A program made the position numbers and the translations under genes. The notes below the pieces were generated by a model. That model saw only the letters and a program-made list of their open reading frames with translations, did no database searches and had not been told where the DNA came from. Below, piece after piece: positions 26,334 to 35,828 of a DNA stretch of 64,000 nt. The DNA comes from Desulfovibrionaceae bacterium (lineage in GTDB: Bacteria; Desulfobacterota; Desulfovibrionia; Desulfovibrionales; Desulfovibrionaceae), in the NCBI GenBank assembly GCA_009783025.1, contig WRHY01000001.1, positions 310,001 through 374,000 on the forward strand, written 5' to 3'. Position 1 is the stretch's first letter. Every line of letters starts with the position of its first letter.

Positions 26334-27131
26334 TTATCCGGCAGGGGTTTTCGACTTCAGAATCACTCGCGGCACGCCGTGGTTTTTCAGTTTTTCACGC
26401 AGGGCGTCGGTGTCGTCCGGCTTGCCGGTGAAATCAACCACGGTGCGGTACCAGGTGGCGCCGTCGCTCAAGGTCTTCTCCACTCTGGCCTTGAATCCGG
26501 CCTTTTTCAGCTTGTCGGTGAAGGCGGCGCAAGAGGGTTCGTCTTTGTAAGCGGCAGCCTGATAGACATAATGGTAGACCTGAGTGTCGCCGGAAGCTGT
26601 GTTGCCGCCGGAAGCTGTGTTGCCGCCGGAAGCCTCCTGGTTGGCGCTCTGCCTGTCCTGTTTCGGCTTGTCCGCTTGTTTGTCCGGGGCTTTTTCCTGC
26701 GGCTTCGGCTTGTCCGGCTGTTTGGGCGGCGCGGCTGGCCGCGACGGGGCGGATTGCTTCAAATGATCGCGATACCCGAGGTCGCCCTGGCTGATCACGC
26801 CGGACTGCCGGTGTTCCTCGGCCACGTCCGGCCCTGCGCCGGTGTGCTGCTCCGGCGTTACCAAGAGGCGCTGTCCTTCGTTCTCCCCAGGTTCGCGCCC
26901 GCCTGAGCCGGAGGGCGTCTTTTCATCTTCGGCAATGACTTGCGGGGGCACGGGCGTGACCCGCTCGGGCAAGATGCGTTCCAGTTCCGGGATGCGCGCC
27001 TCCAGGTTGTATCCCCGGCCAAGCAGCACGCCCAGGGAAAAAACCAGCACAAAACCGGCGCACAAGCTGACAAGGCCGCCCACCAGGGCGGGCGGGGAAA
27101 GGGAGAGGGTGATGCGTCTGTTATTCATCAT
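26334..27131 (-). CDS. SPOR-domain membrane protein
   Basis: A 265-residue bitopic protein: one membrane helix (about residues 12-37), a long Pro/Lys/Gln-rich periplasmic linker, and a C-terminal SPOR domain of about 80 residues (YHYVYQAAAYKDEPSC...). SPOR domains bind denuded glycan strands at division septa, as in FtsN or DedD; which role applies is unknown. The linker holds a tandem 18-bp DNA repeat (26589-26624) coding for SGGNTA units. It starts three bases behind argS, so the two form an operon. Confidence 0.85.
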   Translation of the reverse strand: MMNNRRITLSLSPPALVGGLVSLCAGFVLVFSLGVLLGRGYNLEARIPELERILPERVTPVPPQVIAEDEKTPSGSGGREPGENEGQRLLVTPEQHTGAGPDVAEEHRQSGVISQGDLGYRDHLKQSAPSRPAAPPKQPDKPKPQEKAPDKQADKPKQDRQSANQEASGGNTASGGNTASGDTQVYHYVYQAAAYKDEPSCAAFTDKLKKAGFKARVEKTLSDGATWYRTVVDFTGKPDDTDALREKLKNHGVPRVILKSKTPAG

Positions 27132-27134
27132 AAA

Positions 27135-28790
27135 TCACATGGTGTCGGGCGCGGAAACTCCAAGCAGATTCAGGCCGTTCCTGACCACCTGGCCCGCGGC
27201 GCGCAAGAGGCGCAAGCGGGCTGCCGTAAGCCGCGGCTCCGCCGCATCCAGGATGCGGGTCGAAGCATAGTAGCGGTGCATGAGCCCGGCCAGATCCATA
27301 AGAAAATAGCTGATATAGTGCGGCGCGCGATTGGCTGCCGCGTCCTCGATCATGGGAGTGAACCGATCGAGGCAGCGCAGCATTTCCAGTTCCTCATCCA
27401 GGGTGAGCAGGGCCAGATCGTCTTTCCCCTTTGCGGCAGGGTCGATGCCCTGCTCATGCGCCCGGCGCACCAGAGCCTGGACCCTGGCATGGGCATACTG
27501 CACGTAATACACCGGGTTGTCCATGCTGCGCTGGCGCACCAAAGAGAGGTCAAAGTCCAGCTTGCTGTCGCTCTTGCGCGAGAGAAACATAAAGCGGGCC
27601 GCGTCCGTGCCGGTTTCCTTGATCACATCGGCCAGGGTCTCGAACGCCCCGGCCCGCGTGGACATGGCGATTTGCTCGCCGTCGCGCAGCAGGTTGACCA
27701 GTTGCACCAGCACCACGTCAAAACTTTCCTGCGGATAGCCCAGAGCAGCCACGGCAGCGCGCATGCGCGGGATATAGCCGTGGTGGTCCGCGCCCCATAC
27801 ATCGGTCAGCGAGGTGAAGCCCCGGCTGTACTTGTTGGCGTGATAGGCGATGTCCGAGGCAAAATAGGTCAGGCTGCCGTCGGATTTGCGCAAAACCCGG
27901 TTTTTGTCGTCGCCAAGGGCCGTGGTGTTGAACCACAGCGCGCCGTCTTCCTCATAGGCGTGCCCGGCAGCCTCCAGGTTCTCCAGGGTGCGTTCAACGC
28001 TGCCGTCCCTGACCAGGCTGAGTTCGGAAAACCAGACATCGTGGTGCACGTTAAAGTCGGTCAGATCCTGCTTGATGCCGTCAAAAATGACCCGCATGCC
28101 ATAACTGTAGCAGCGGTCAATGCCTTCCTCATCCGGCAGTTCGGTCAGATCCGGCTGTGTGTCCAGCATGTCCCGGGCGATGTCGGCAATGTATGCGCCC
28201 TGGTAGCAGTCTTCCGGAAAAGGCTCGTGATGTTTGCCTTCCAGTTCGAGGGCGCGCAGCCAGATCGACAGGCCGAGGGTACGCATCTGCTTGCCCGCGT
28301 CGTTGATGTAGTATTCGCTGGACACCACATAGCCCGCGTGGCGCATGATCCGGGCCAGGCTGTCGCCCACGGCCGCGCCGCGTCCGTGCCCGATGTGCAG
28401 GGGGCCAGTGGGGTTTGCGGACACGAATTCCACCTGGGCTTTGTGTCCTCCGCCCGCCAGAGAGGAGCCAAAGGCGTCCCCTTTTTCCTCCACCAGGGGA
28501 ATGTAGGACTGCCAGAAGGCCGGGGTAAAGGTCACGTTGAGAAAGCCGGGACCGGCCACTTCCACCTTGGCAATGTGCTCGTGTTGGGAGCGCAGTTTTT
28601 CGGCCAGGGCTTCGGCCAGTTGTCGTGGGTTCTGTCCGGCCGCCTTGGCCAGGACCAGGGCGCAGTTGGCGGCGAGATCGCCGAATTTTTTATCTTTGGG
28701 CGGTTCAATGACGGCCTTGTCCGGCCAGGCGTGGCCAAGTTCGGCCACGGCCTGACGTAAAAGAGAAAGAAGAAGATCGCTTGCGCGCAC
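27135..28790 (-). CDS. argS: Arginine--tRNA ligase
   Basis: Charges tRNA-Arg. The HIGH motif is in VSANPTGPLHIGHGRGA, with the family's anticodon-binding C-terminus (ARFMFLSRKSDSKLDFDL and YYVQYAHARVQAL). The GTG at 28790 is chosen because ggagg lies 8 bases upstream and it yields the normal start (V/M)RASDLLLSLLRQAV and 551 residues; the longer frame adds an unlikely 55 residues. ArgRS lacks a strict KMSKS. Divergent from the purine permease gene. Confidence 0.94.
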   Translation of the reverse strand: MRASDLLLSLLRQAVAELGHAWPDKAVIEPPKDKKFGDLAANCALVLAKAAGQNPRQLAEALAEKLRSQHEHIAKVEVAGPGFLNVTFTPAFWQSYIPLVEEKGDAFGSSLAGGGHKAQVEFVSANPTGPLHIGHGRGAAVGDSLARIMRHAGYVVSSEYYINDAGKQMRTLGLSIWLRALELEGKHHEPFPEDCYQGAYIADIARDMLDTQPDLTELPDEEGIDRCYSYGMRVIFDGIKQDLTDFNVHHDVWFSELSLVRDGSVERTLENLEAAGHAYEEDGALWFNTTALGDDKNRVLRKSDGSLTYFASDIAYHANKYSRGFTSLTDVWGADHHGYIPRMRAAVAALGYPQESFDVVLVQLVNLLRDGEQIAMSTRAGAFETLADVIKETGTDAARFMFLSRKSDSKLDFDLSLVRQRSMDNPVYYVQYAHARVQALVRRAHEQGIDPAAKGKDDLALLTLDEELEMLRCLDRFTPMIEDAAANRAPHYISYFLMDLAGLMHRYYASTRILDAAEPRLTAARLRLLRAAGQVVRNGLNLLGVSAPDTM

Positions 28791-28976
28791 TCGGGGTGCC
28801 TCCGGGATAATTGGGGTCAAGCTCAGAAGCGTATACTTTTTTCCGGCCTCTGAAAAGAGTTTGGGTAGTGCTGTCCCCCTCCATTTTTCTGGTATATGCG
28901 TGACGTTTGCGCTATACAGCGCGGAGCACGGAAGCGCACGGCACGGGCCGGGCACAACAAGCAGGACGGGAACTCT

Positions 28977-30347
28977 ATGACGGAACAGAGACAGGATTCC
29001 TCAGGACTCAAAGGCGCGCTGGATCGCTATTTCAAAATACGCGAAAACAAAAGCACGATCAGGACCGAACTTCTTGCCGGTCTGACCACGTTCGTGGCCA
29101 TGAGCTATGTGATTTTCGTCAATCCCAACATCATTGCCGAGGCGGGCGTGCCCAGGGAGGCAGCCATTGCCGCAACCATCTGGTCCGCCGTGATCTGCAC
29201 GCTGCTGCTCGGCCTGTGGGCCAATTTTCCGGTGGCAGCCGCGCCGGGCATGGGGCTGAACGCCTTTTTTACCTACACCGTGGTCATCGGAGCGGGCCTG
29301 TCCTGGCAGACCGCGCTCGGCGCGGTGTTCATCTCAGGGGTGGTCTTTCTCATTCTCACCCTGGGCGGCATCCGTCAGGCCATTATCGCGGCGATTCCCA
29401 TAAATCTGAAGCGCTCCATCGGCGTGGGCATCGGTATGTTCATCGCCTTTGTGGGCATGCGCGGGGCCGGGATTATTGTGGACAACCCCGCCACCCTGGT
29501 AGCTGCCGGAGATGTGACCAGCATTGTCTTTGAAATCGGCAAGCCCGCGCCTCTGCTGGCTCTTGCCGGGGTCATTTTCACGGCCGCGATCATGGCCCGA
29601 GGACATGCCTGGGGCCTGATCGCCGGGGTGCTGTTCACCACCCTGCTCGGTATGATTTGCGGCGCGGGAGCATGGCCCAAGGACCTTTCCAGCCTGGTCA
29701 GCACCCAGTTGCCCAGCCTTTCTGAAACCTTCATGGCCATGGATCTGGCCGGGGCCTTCGCCTATGGCATCATGTCCATTATTTTCACCTTTACCGTGGT
29801 CGAGTTGTTCGACAACATGGGCACGCTGATCGGCCTGACCCGCAAGGCCGGGCTGATGCAGGAAGACGGCACGATCAAGAACCTGGACCGGGCCCTGATT
29901 TCCGACGCCGTCGGCACTATGGCTTCCGCCGTGCTCGGCACTTCCACGGCCACCACCTACGTGGAGAGCGCGGCGGGCGTGACTGCCGGGGGGCGCACCG
30001 GCCTGACCGCGGTGGCGGTTGCCGCGCTTTTTGCCGTGTCCCTGTTTTTTGCTCCTCTGGTGGGCCTGGTACCCGCCTTTGCCACGGCTCCGGCCTTGAT
30101 CATCGTGGGCGCGCTGATGATGTCCGAGGTGAGCCACGTGCGTTTCGACGACTTTACCGAAGCCCTGCCCGCCTTTCTGACCATCATCATGATGCCGCTC
30201 ACGTACAGCATTGCCAACGGCTTTGCCTTTGGCTTCGTCAGTTACACGCTGCTCAAGATCTGCGCCGGACGCGGGCGCGAGGTGAGTTGGGTCATGCTGG
30301 CAATCAGCGCGGTGTTTATGGTGAATTTCATATTGCGCTTGGAGTAG
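28977..30347 (+). CDS. NCS2/AzgA-type purine permease
   Basis: A 456-residue inner-membrane transporter of the adenine/guanine/hypoxanthine AzgA-GhxP group. The N-terminal ELLAGLTTFVAMSYVIFVNP and AAPGMGLNAFFTYTVV are characteristic, as is ELFDNMGTLIGLTRKAG near the middle. Around 12-14 membrane segments. It probably takes up purine bases by proton symport. Start at 28977 (MTEQRQDSSGLKGALDRYF). No purine riboswitch was recognised in the 186 bases separating it from argS. Confidence 0.9.
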   Translation: MTEQRQDSSGLKGALDRYFKIRENKSTIRTELLAGLTTFVAMSYVIFVNPNIIAEAGVPREAAIAATIWSAVICTLLLGLWANFPVAAAPGMGLNAFFTYTVVIGAGLSWQTALGAVFISGVVFLILTLGGIRQAIIAAIPINLKRSIGVGIGMFIAFVGMRGAGIIVDNPATLVAAGDVTSIVFEIGKPAPLLALAGVIFTAAIMARGHAWGLIAGVLFTTLLGMICGAGAWPKDLSSLVSTQLPSLSETFMAMDLAGAFAYGIMSIIFTFTVVELFDNMGTLIGLTRKAGLMQEDGTIKNLDRALISDAVGTMASAVLGTSTATTYVESAAGVTAGGRTGLTAVAVAALFAVSLFFAPLVGLVPAFATAPALIIVGALMMSEVSHVRFDDFTEALPAFLTIIMMPLTYSIANGFAFGFVSYTLLKICAGRGREVSWVMLAISAVFMVNFILRLE

Positions 30348-30361
30348 GATAAGTATTGTAA

Positions 30362-31927
30362 TCAGTTACTGTGCATGTCCGCGATGACGTCGTGCAGGTG
30401 TTTTATAATTTCCTCCACGTCATGCACGACTTGCGCGCTCTGCTGCATGGACTGGAAAACCCCTACAGCCAGAGTGTGGATTTCTTCCGTTGCGGATGTG
30501 GCATGGCTGATGGCCTCCGCCTCCTCTTCCGCAGCCGAAACGATAACCCGGACGGCCTCGGCGGTTGTTTCCACAAAGTTCACGGCTTCCCGCAAAATGG
30601 CGCCGGAACGTTCGACCATTTCCGTGCCGTGGCGGATGGCTTCCGAAGCGACTTCGGTATTGCGCACATTGCCTCTGGCGCTATCCTGCATGCCTTTTAT
30701 GGCCGCTTCGATCTCCTTGGTAGCGGTCACGGTTTTTTCCGCAAGCTTGCGTACCTCATCGGCCACCACGGCAAAACCGCGTCCCGCGTCCCCTGCTCTG
30801 GCCGCTTCTATGGCGGCGTTCAGGGCCAACAGATTGGTTTGATCGGCGATATCGGCGATAACGTTGAGCACCTGTCCGATGTCCTCGGCTTTTTTCCCAA
30901 GATCGCCCATGTCGTTGCGCAGGGAGGTGGCCAGGTCCTGGGCGTTCTGGATGGTGTTTACCGACTCTTCAAGCATATTGGCACCTTCATTTACCCGCAC
31001 GCTGGCAAAAGCGGCCTGCTTGGAAGCGGAATCGGCGTTGGCGGCGACCTGCTCCAGAGAGCCTTTCATCTGCAGCATGATGGAGGAGGCATCGGCCGTG
31101 CTTTTTTGCTGCGCGCCCGCTCTTTCCGTGACCATTTTGACTTCCTGATCCAGCCTGTCGGCGGTCAGGGTGAGTTTTTCGATAATTTCCTCGCTCTGTT
31201 GGGCGGCTTTGGCGAATCTCTCGTTGTTGGCCAGGATTTTTTCTTCCTGCCTTCTGTTTTCCGAAATGTCGTAGTACAAGCCCAGGCAGCCGAAAACCGT
31301 GTCATCAGAATCCGCGAGATATCTTATGGATACCATCACATTCGTCTTTTTTCCCTTGTGTCCGTTGACAATCAACTCCACATTGCGGAAAAATTCGCGA
31401 TTGTGCATGGCCTTGCCGATCAGCGTTGTCCGGCCGGGCTCATTATAGAAAACATCACCTATCCGGCGGCCATAAATACTTTCTTTAGCGCCATCAATTT
31501 CAAGCATGTCCATCAATATATCGTTGGAGAGCACGATCCGTTCATCCGTGTCCACCAGCACGAAAGGCTGGACAATACCGGCCACAAGCCCCTGGAACCA
31601 GTCGTAGTGGCTCTTGCTGTTGAGGCGCAGAGCTTCCAGGGCATCGGGCAGTTTTTTCAGGCTGCCGTAAAAACCCTTCATGGGCTCATAGCGGGTTTTA
31701 CAATCGTTTTGAGCCAGAAACAGCATGGCCTTTTCCAGTGATTCCAGGGCCTGCCCCAACGTTTTCTCCAGGACTAGATAGGCGGCAAGCGCTCCCAGGC
31801 CGATGGAGGCAATACCGGCCAGGATAAGGCCAAAGAGAGTGCTGCCGGCTAACGAGAAAGCAACCATTGCCGCCACGGTGGAAATACTGGCCAGGCTAAA
31901 GGCGGTAAGGCAAAAAAAGAGTCTCAT
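30362..31927 (-). CDS. Methyl-accepting chemotaxis protein with PAS domain, no periplasmic sensor
   Basis: A 521-residue transducer. Two adjacent hydrophobic segments (about residues 1-26 and 30-52) form a hairpin with almost no periplasmic loop. A PAS domain follows (about 95-215, [14 protein letters not shown]), and the signalling tip is intact ([19 protein letters not shown]). Sensing is therefore probably cytoplasmic, for example redox or energy taxis. Start: second of two ATGs, 5 bases after ggagg. It lies 10 bases behind the secreted-protein gene and is probably co-transcribed. Confidence 0.9.
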   Translation of the reverse strand: MRLFFCLTAFSLASISTVAAMVAFSLAGSTLFGLILAGIASIGLGALAAYLVLEKTLGQALESLEKAMLFLAQNDCKTRYEPMKGFYGSLKKLPDALEALRLNSKSHYDWFQGLVAGIVQPFVLVDTDERIVLSNDILMDMLEIDGAKESIYGRRIGDVFYNEPGRTTLIGKAMHNREFFRNVELIVNGHKGKKTNVMVSIRYLADSDDTVFGCLGLYYDISENRRQEEKILANNERFAKAAQQSEEIIEKLTLTADRLDQEVKMVTERAGAQQKSTADASSIMLQMKGSLEQVAANADSASKQAAFASVRVNEGANMLEESVNTIQNAQDLATSLRNDMGDLGKKAEDIGQVLNVIADIADQTNLLALNAAIEAARAGDAGRGFAVVADEVRKLAEKTVTATKEIEAAIKGMQDSARGNVRNTEVASEAIRHGTEMVERSGAILREAVNFVETTAEAVRVIVSAAEEEAEAISHATSATEEIHTLAVGVFQSMQQSAQVVHDVEEIIKHLHDVIADMHSN

Positions 31928-31937
31928 CATCGCCTCC

Positions 31938-32600
31938 TTACAGGGACTTTTCCGGCAGGATAAGCAAGGAGCGCACGGCCGCCGCAATGGGGCTGTCGTA
32001 TGCCGCAAGAGGCGGTCCGTCGTACAGGGTCATAAGGATCAACGCCCCTTCCGAAGTCAGCATGAGTTTCAGGTGCTGGTTACGGGTTGTTTCAGAGTCC
32101 TTTTCCGGTTTGTCCGGCGCTGAACGCAGATTGAGAGAGAAAAAATCATCGCCCAGGTGATGGTTGATCATGATGCTGTAAGGGAAAACCTGCTTATAGG
32201 CCTGCTGCAAAGCGTTGGCCAGGGCGATAACCACGCTTTTGGAATCTTGGGCCACATTTTGCGCGGCCTTTCTGTCAAGGCCAAGCGCATTGTAGTTCAG
32301 CGCAAACACAACCAGAGCCGGGGAAGCCGTTGTGTCATCAGGAAACTCCGCCGCCCGCATGTGGATTGCCCTGGGGATGGTATCGCCTTGTATAAAGACG
32401 GCGCACACTCTGCGCGCAAGCTCCTCCACCCGGCGCCGGTCTCCAGCTTCACGCCAGTCTGGCGGCAACGTCAGCATATAGCCCGCCACCGCGTCGTGCC
32501 AAATGACTTGCGTCGGCGTCGCTTCTTCCGCCATCAGACGATCGGGAAAACACAGTAAGGAAACAAGAAGCAGGGCGGCGATTTTTATCCGGAGTTTCAT
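31938..32600 (-). CDS. Secreted protein of unknown function
   Basis: No family was recognised. The 220-residue product has a clear signal peptide ([23 protein letters not shown]). The mature part, [22 protein letters not shown] onward, resembles small periplasmic proteins with an alternating alpha/beta fold. It contains one cysteine pair candidate and no lipobox. It immediately precedes the PAS chemotaxis transducer gene, so it may act with it; this is inference from position. Confidence 0.65.
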   Translation of the reverse strand: MKLRIKIAALLLVSLLCFPDRLMAEEATPTQVIWHDAVAGYMLTLPPDWREAGDRRRVEELARRVCAVFIQGDTIPRAIHMRAAEFPDDTTASPALVVFALNYNALGLDRKAAQNVAQDSKSVVIALANALQQAYKQVFPYSIMINHHLGDDFFSLNLRSAPDKPEKDSETTRNQHLKLMLTSEGALILMTLYDGPPLAAYDSPIAAAVRSLLILPEKSL

Positions 32601-32624
32601 GGCATTTCCCCTTATTAATCCGTA

Positions 32625-32770
32625 TTGGGGCTCCGCCCCAAGCCCCGGCAGGGGACTGAGTCCCCTGCACCCCCATACCCGACAAACGGCTCCGCCGTTT
32701 GCCGGAAATTGCGGGTCAAGGGGGCCACGCCCCCTTGCAGGGTGGTTTGGAGGGACAGAGTCCCTCCAAA
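32625..32770. repeat. Hairpin-chain repeat family D, copy 3 (most complete)
   Basis: Five successive stems with 3-nt loops: TTGGGGC-tcc-GCCCCAA (32625-32641), GCAGGGGAC-tga-GTCCCCTGC, CAAACGGC-tcc-GCCGTTTG (about 32683-32701), AAGGGGGC-cac-GCCCCCTT (about 32719-32736), and TTTGGAGGGAC-aga-GTCCCTCCAAA (32746-32770). Linkers between the hairpins match those in the other copies. It separates the permease operon from the secreted-protein gene. Confidence 0.85.
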
Positions 32771-32784
32771 AAATAGCCCTGAAC

Positions 32785-34188
32785 CTAGTACAAACCGGTG
32801 AGGTGGTAGAAAATGATAACCACGGGTATTGCCGCTGTTTTTATGGCCGTGATGGCGAGAATGGGCATGTAGGCCTGCCGGTGCGTAAGGCCGGTCACGA
32901 ACATGGCGGTGATGACCGCGCCGTTGTGCGGCAGACTGTCCATACCGCCCGAAGACATGGACGCGATCCGGTGGACAACTTCCAGAGGAATGTTTGCCGC
33001 CGCGGCCATCTCTTTGAACATGTCCGCCATGGCGCCCATGGCAATGCTGATGCCGCCGGAAGCGGAACCCACAATGCCGGCGAGGACGTTGACGGTGATG
33101 GCTTCGGTTACCAGCGGGTCGCTGCTCAGGCCCTTGAGGGCGGAGACGAGGAACAAAAAGCCGGGCAGAGCCGCGATAATCGAGCCGTAACCGTATTCGG
33201 AAGCGGTATTCATGATGGCCAACAGCGCGGCGGACATGGCCGGCTTCATGCCTTCGGTGAATCCCTTGACCACGGACTTCAGGGCCAGGAGAATCGTGCA
33301 AAGGATAGCCGAGATCATGGCGATTTCGACCGCCCACAGGCCGCGCATGGTGGCTACTTTGATTTCAATGGGCTTGATGCCGGGGAAGTCCAGTGTATAG
33401 ATTTCACCAAACATGTTAGGAATGCCGTATCTGGTCATCAGAAAGTTGACCACGCCCACCAGGATCAGGGGGATCATGGCGAGTTGCCAGGGCGGGAGTT
33501 TCATGTTGGGGTCCAGCGGCGCCGGTTCCTGAATCAATTCCACGCCGCTGGCATAGGTATCCCCGTTGGCGGCGGCTTTCTTCTGCAGATGTATGAAGTA
33601 CATCATACCGAGAACGAGGATGAACACGGAGCCGATGATGCCGAGGATGGGAGCGGCAAAGGCGTCGGTTCCAAAGAACGAGGTGGGGATGATATTTTGA
33701 ATCTGGGGTGAACCCGGGAGGGCGTCCATGGTAAAGGTCACGCCGCCGAGCCATATGACTCCGGGGATCAGTCGCTTTGGAATAACAGCCATTTTGAACA
33801 TTTCAGCCGCGAAGGGATACACGGTGAACACGATAACGTGGGCGGACACGCCGCCATAGCTCAAAATAGCCGCCACCAGCACGATGGTCAGGATGGCGTT
33901 CTTTTCTCCGACCGCCTTGAAGATCGCCAGGGTGATGGATTTGGCGAAACCGGACATTTCGATGACTTTGCCAAAGATGGCGCCGAGCATGAACAAGGGA
34001 AAAAAGTTGCGCACAAACTCGGAGGTTTTTTGCATGAACAGGTTGGTGTAGGCGGGCAGCATGGCCAGCGGGTCAAAGAACATCACCGCGGCCAAGGCCA
34101 CTATGGGGGCGAAGATAATGATGCTGTACCCACGGTAAGCAACGGTAATCAGGGCAACGAGCGCCAGAAATATAATTAAAAAATCCAT
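32785..34188 (-). CDS. GntP-family organic-acid permease
   Basis: A 467-residue inner-membrane transporter with about 12-13 hydrophobic segments. The pattern MDFLIIFLALVALITVAYRG, FVRNFFPLFMLGAIFGKVIE, ILSYGGVSAHVIVFTVYP and TMDALPGSPQIQN resembles GntP/citrate-transporter-like permeases. It is the last gene of the CoA-thioester operon (crotonase to permease), so its cargo is probably the organic acid that this operon activates. Substrates of this family include gluconate and 3-hydroxybutyrate; the exact one is not visible. Confidence 0.75.
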   Translation of the reverse strand: MDFLIIFLALVALITVAYRGYSIIIFAPIVALAAVMFFDPLAMLPAYTNLFMQKTSEFVRNFFPLFMLGAIFGKVIEMSGFAKSITLAIFKAVGEKNAILTIVLVAAILSYGGVSAHVIVFTVYPFAAEMFKMAVIPKRLIPGVIWLGGVTFTMDALPGSPQIQNIIPTSFFGTDAFAAPILGIIGSVFILVLGMMYFIHLQKKAAANGDTYASGVELIQEPAPLDPNMKLPPWQLAMIPLILVGVVNFLMTRYGIPNMFGEIYTLDFPGIKPIEIKVATMRGLWAVEIAMISAILCTILLALKSVVKGFTEGMKPAMSAALLAIMNTASEYGYGSIIAALPGFLFLVSALKGLSSDPLVTEAITVNVLAGIVGSASGGISIAMGAMADMFKEMAAAANIPLEVVHRIASMSSGGMDSLPHNGAVITAMFVTGLTHRQAYMPILAITAIKTAAIPVVIIFYHLTGLY

Positions 34189-34210
34189 ATACTGCTCTCT
34201 CTGGTTGGAG

Positions 34211-34654
34211 TTACATCACATCTGCGGCGTGCTTTGCGGCTATGGCAATCGCCTCCCCCTCCAGCACGACTTCCCCGTGCTGATTGGTGCATTGCATGAG
34301 CATGCGGACACGGTTCTTTTCCATCTTTTCAAGCACGTGGCATTCCGCCCGCAGGGTATCGCCTATTTTGACCGGCCGCTTGAAATTGCAGGTCTGCGAA
34401 ACGTACAGCGCTCCCTTGCCGGGGATATACATGCCCACCAACGTGGAAAACAAGGATGCGGAGAGCATGCCCTGCGCGATTCTTCCCCCGACCTTTTTTC
34501 CAAGAGAACTTGTGCTGGCATACACCTCGTCAACGTGTATGGGGTTAAAATCGGCGCACACGGCTGAAAAACTGTGAATGTCCGATTCAGTAATGGTTTT
34601 GGAAAACCAGGCCTTATCGCCTACCGAGATCTCATCGTATGTTTTTCCTCGCAT
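34211..34654 (-). CDS. MaoC-like (R)-specific enoyl-CoA hydratase
   Basis: A 147-residue hot-dog-fold protein. Catalytic Asp and His lie in ADFNPIHVDEVYA (about residues 32-44), the PhaJ/MaoC signature, with GRIAQGMLSASLFSTLVG after it. It would hydrate enoyl-CoA to (R)-3-hydroxyacyl-CoA or the reverse. The start is MRGKTYDEISVGD at 34654, 13 bases behind the acyl-CoA dehydrogenase stop. Having both this and a crotonase, which gives the (S) isomer, in one operon is notable. Confidence 0.88.
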   Translation of the reverse strand: MRGKTYDEISVGDKAWFSKTITESDIHSFSAVCADFNPIHVDEVYASTSSLGKKVGGRIAQGMLSASLFSTLVGMYIPGKGALYVSQTCNFKRPVKIGDTLRAECHVLEKMEKNRVRMLMQCTNQHGEVVLEGEAIAIAAKHAADVM

Positions 34655-34667
34655 GGTGCTGCTCACA

Positions 34668-35813
34668 TTAGGCAAGAATGTTCCCGGCAATGACCATCTT
34701 CATCACTTCGTTGGTGCCTTCATAGATTTCGGTGATCTTGGCGTCGCGCATGTAGCGCTCCACAGCGCAGCTCTTGGTATACCCGATGCCGCCGTGAAGC
34801 TGCACGGCCCTGGTGGTTACCGACATGGCGGTTTCGGCCGCGATAAGCTTGGCCATGGCCGCTTCCTTGGAGAAGCGTCCACCGGCTTCTTTGGCGCAGG
34901 CCGCCTTGAAGACCATCACCCTGGAGGCTTCCACGGCCAGGGCCATTTCGGCCAGCATCCACTGCAAGCCCTGATTGGCGGCCAGGGGTTTGCCGAACTG
35001 CTGCCGGTCCTTGACATAGGCAATGGCCGCGTCCAAAGCGCCACGGGCGATGCCCACCGCCTGCGCGGCCATGCCGATGCGGCCGCCGTCCAGAATCTGC
35101 ATGATGACCTTGAAGCCTTCGCCTTCCTTGCCGAGCAGGTTTTCCGCGGGCACTTCGCAATTACTATAAATGATTTCCGTCGTTTGCGAGCCGCGGATGC
35201 CCATTTTGTCTTCTTTTTGTCCCACTTTGAAGCCGGGAAAGCTTTTTTCGACAATAAAGGTGCTGATGCCTTTAAGGCCCTTGGAAGGGTCGGTCATGGC
35301 GGAGGCGAGGTACACGTCGGCGATGCCGCCATTGGTGCAGAAGATTTTGGTGCCGTTCAGAATGTACTTGTCGCCTTGCAGCACGGCCGTGGCTTTTTGC
35401 GCGCCCGCGTCCGTGCCCGCGCCGGGCTCGGTTACCGTGAATGCGCCTATCCGCTCGCCGCTGGCCATGCCGGGAATGTATTTTTTCTTTTGCTCTTCGG
35501 TTCCGTAGCTCAAAATGCCGCCCATGGACGCTGAACTGTGCACGGAATAGATGGCCGCATGGCTGGCGCAGACAGCGGCAATCTCCTCAAGCGCGAGCGC
35601 ATAGGAAATGTAGTCGGCTCCGCCGCCGCCCAGATCTTCCGGCACGAACAGGCCGAACAGGCCGAGTTCGCCCATGCGCTTGACGGTTTGCATGGGGAAG
35701 GTCTGTTCCCGGTCAATTTCAGCGGCAATGGGAGCTATTTCCTTTTGCGCGAACTCGCGCGCCATTTGCTGGATCAGCAACTGTTCTTCAGTAGGGGTAA
35801 AGTTTATCATCAA
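34668..35813 (-). CDS. Short-chain acyl-CoA dehydrogenase
   Basis: A 381-residue FAD enzyme interconverting acyl-CoA and trans-2-enoyl-CoA, with Etf as electron partner. The flavin segments [14 protein letters not shown] and [16 protein letters not shown] are clear. The catalytic Glu lies in [14 protein letters not shown] near residue 364, as in butyryl-CoA dehydrogenases. Its Etf is most likely encoded at 38907-40819, across the divergent promoter region. A good aaggag precedes the ATG pair at 35813. Chain length specificity is inferred only. Confidence 0.92.
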   Translation of the reverse strand: MMINFTPTEEQLLIQQMAREFAQKEIAPIAAEIDREQTFPMQTVKRMGELGLFGLFVPEDLGGGGADYISYALALEEIAAVCASHAAIYSVHSSASMGGILSYGTEEQKKKYIPGMASGERIGAFTVTEPGAGTDAGAQKATAVLQGDKYILNGTKIFCTNGGIADVYLASAMTDPSKGLKGISTFIVEKSFPGFKVGQKEDKMGIRGSQTTEIIYSNCEVPAENLLGKEGEGFKVIMQILDGGRIGMAAQAVGIARGALDAAIAYVKDRQQFGKPLAANQGLQWMLAEMALAVEASRVMVFKAACAKEAGGRFSKEAAMAKLIAAETAMSVTTRAVQLHGGIGYTKSCAVERYMRDAKITEIYEGTNEVMKMVIAGNILA

Positions 35814-35828
35814 TGTCTCCTTACTTTT

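Noticed and set aside
26940..28760. Long plus-strand frame of 606 codons opposite argS and the SPOR gene
   Set aside because: It mirrors argS, which has clear synthetase motifs; the translation is rich in His, Arg, Gly and Gln with no recognisable domain, as expected of an antisense shadow in G+C-rich DNA.
28791..28976. Purine riboswitch ahead of the purine permease
   Set aside because: No three-way junction with the conserved loop sequences of the purine aptamer could be drawn.
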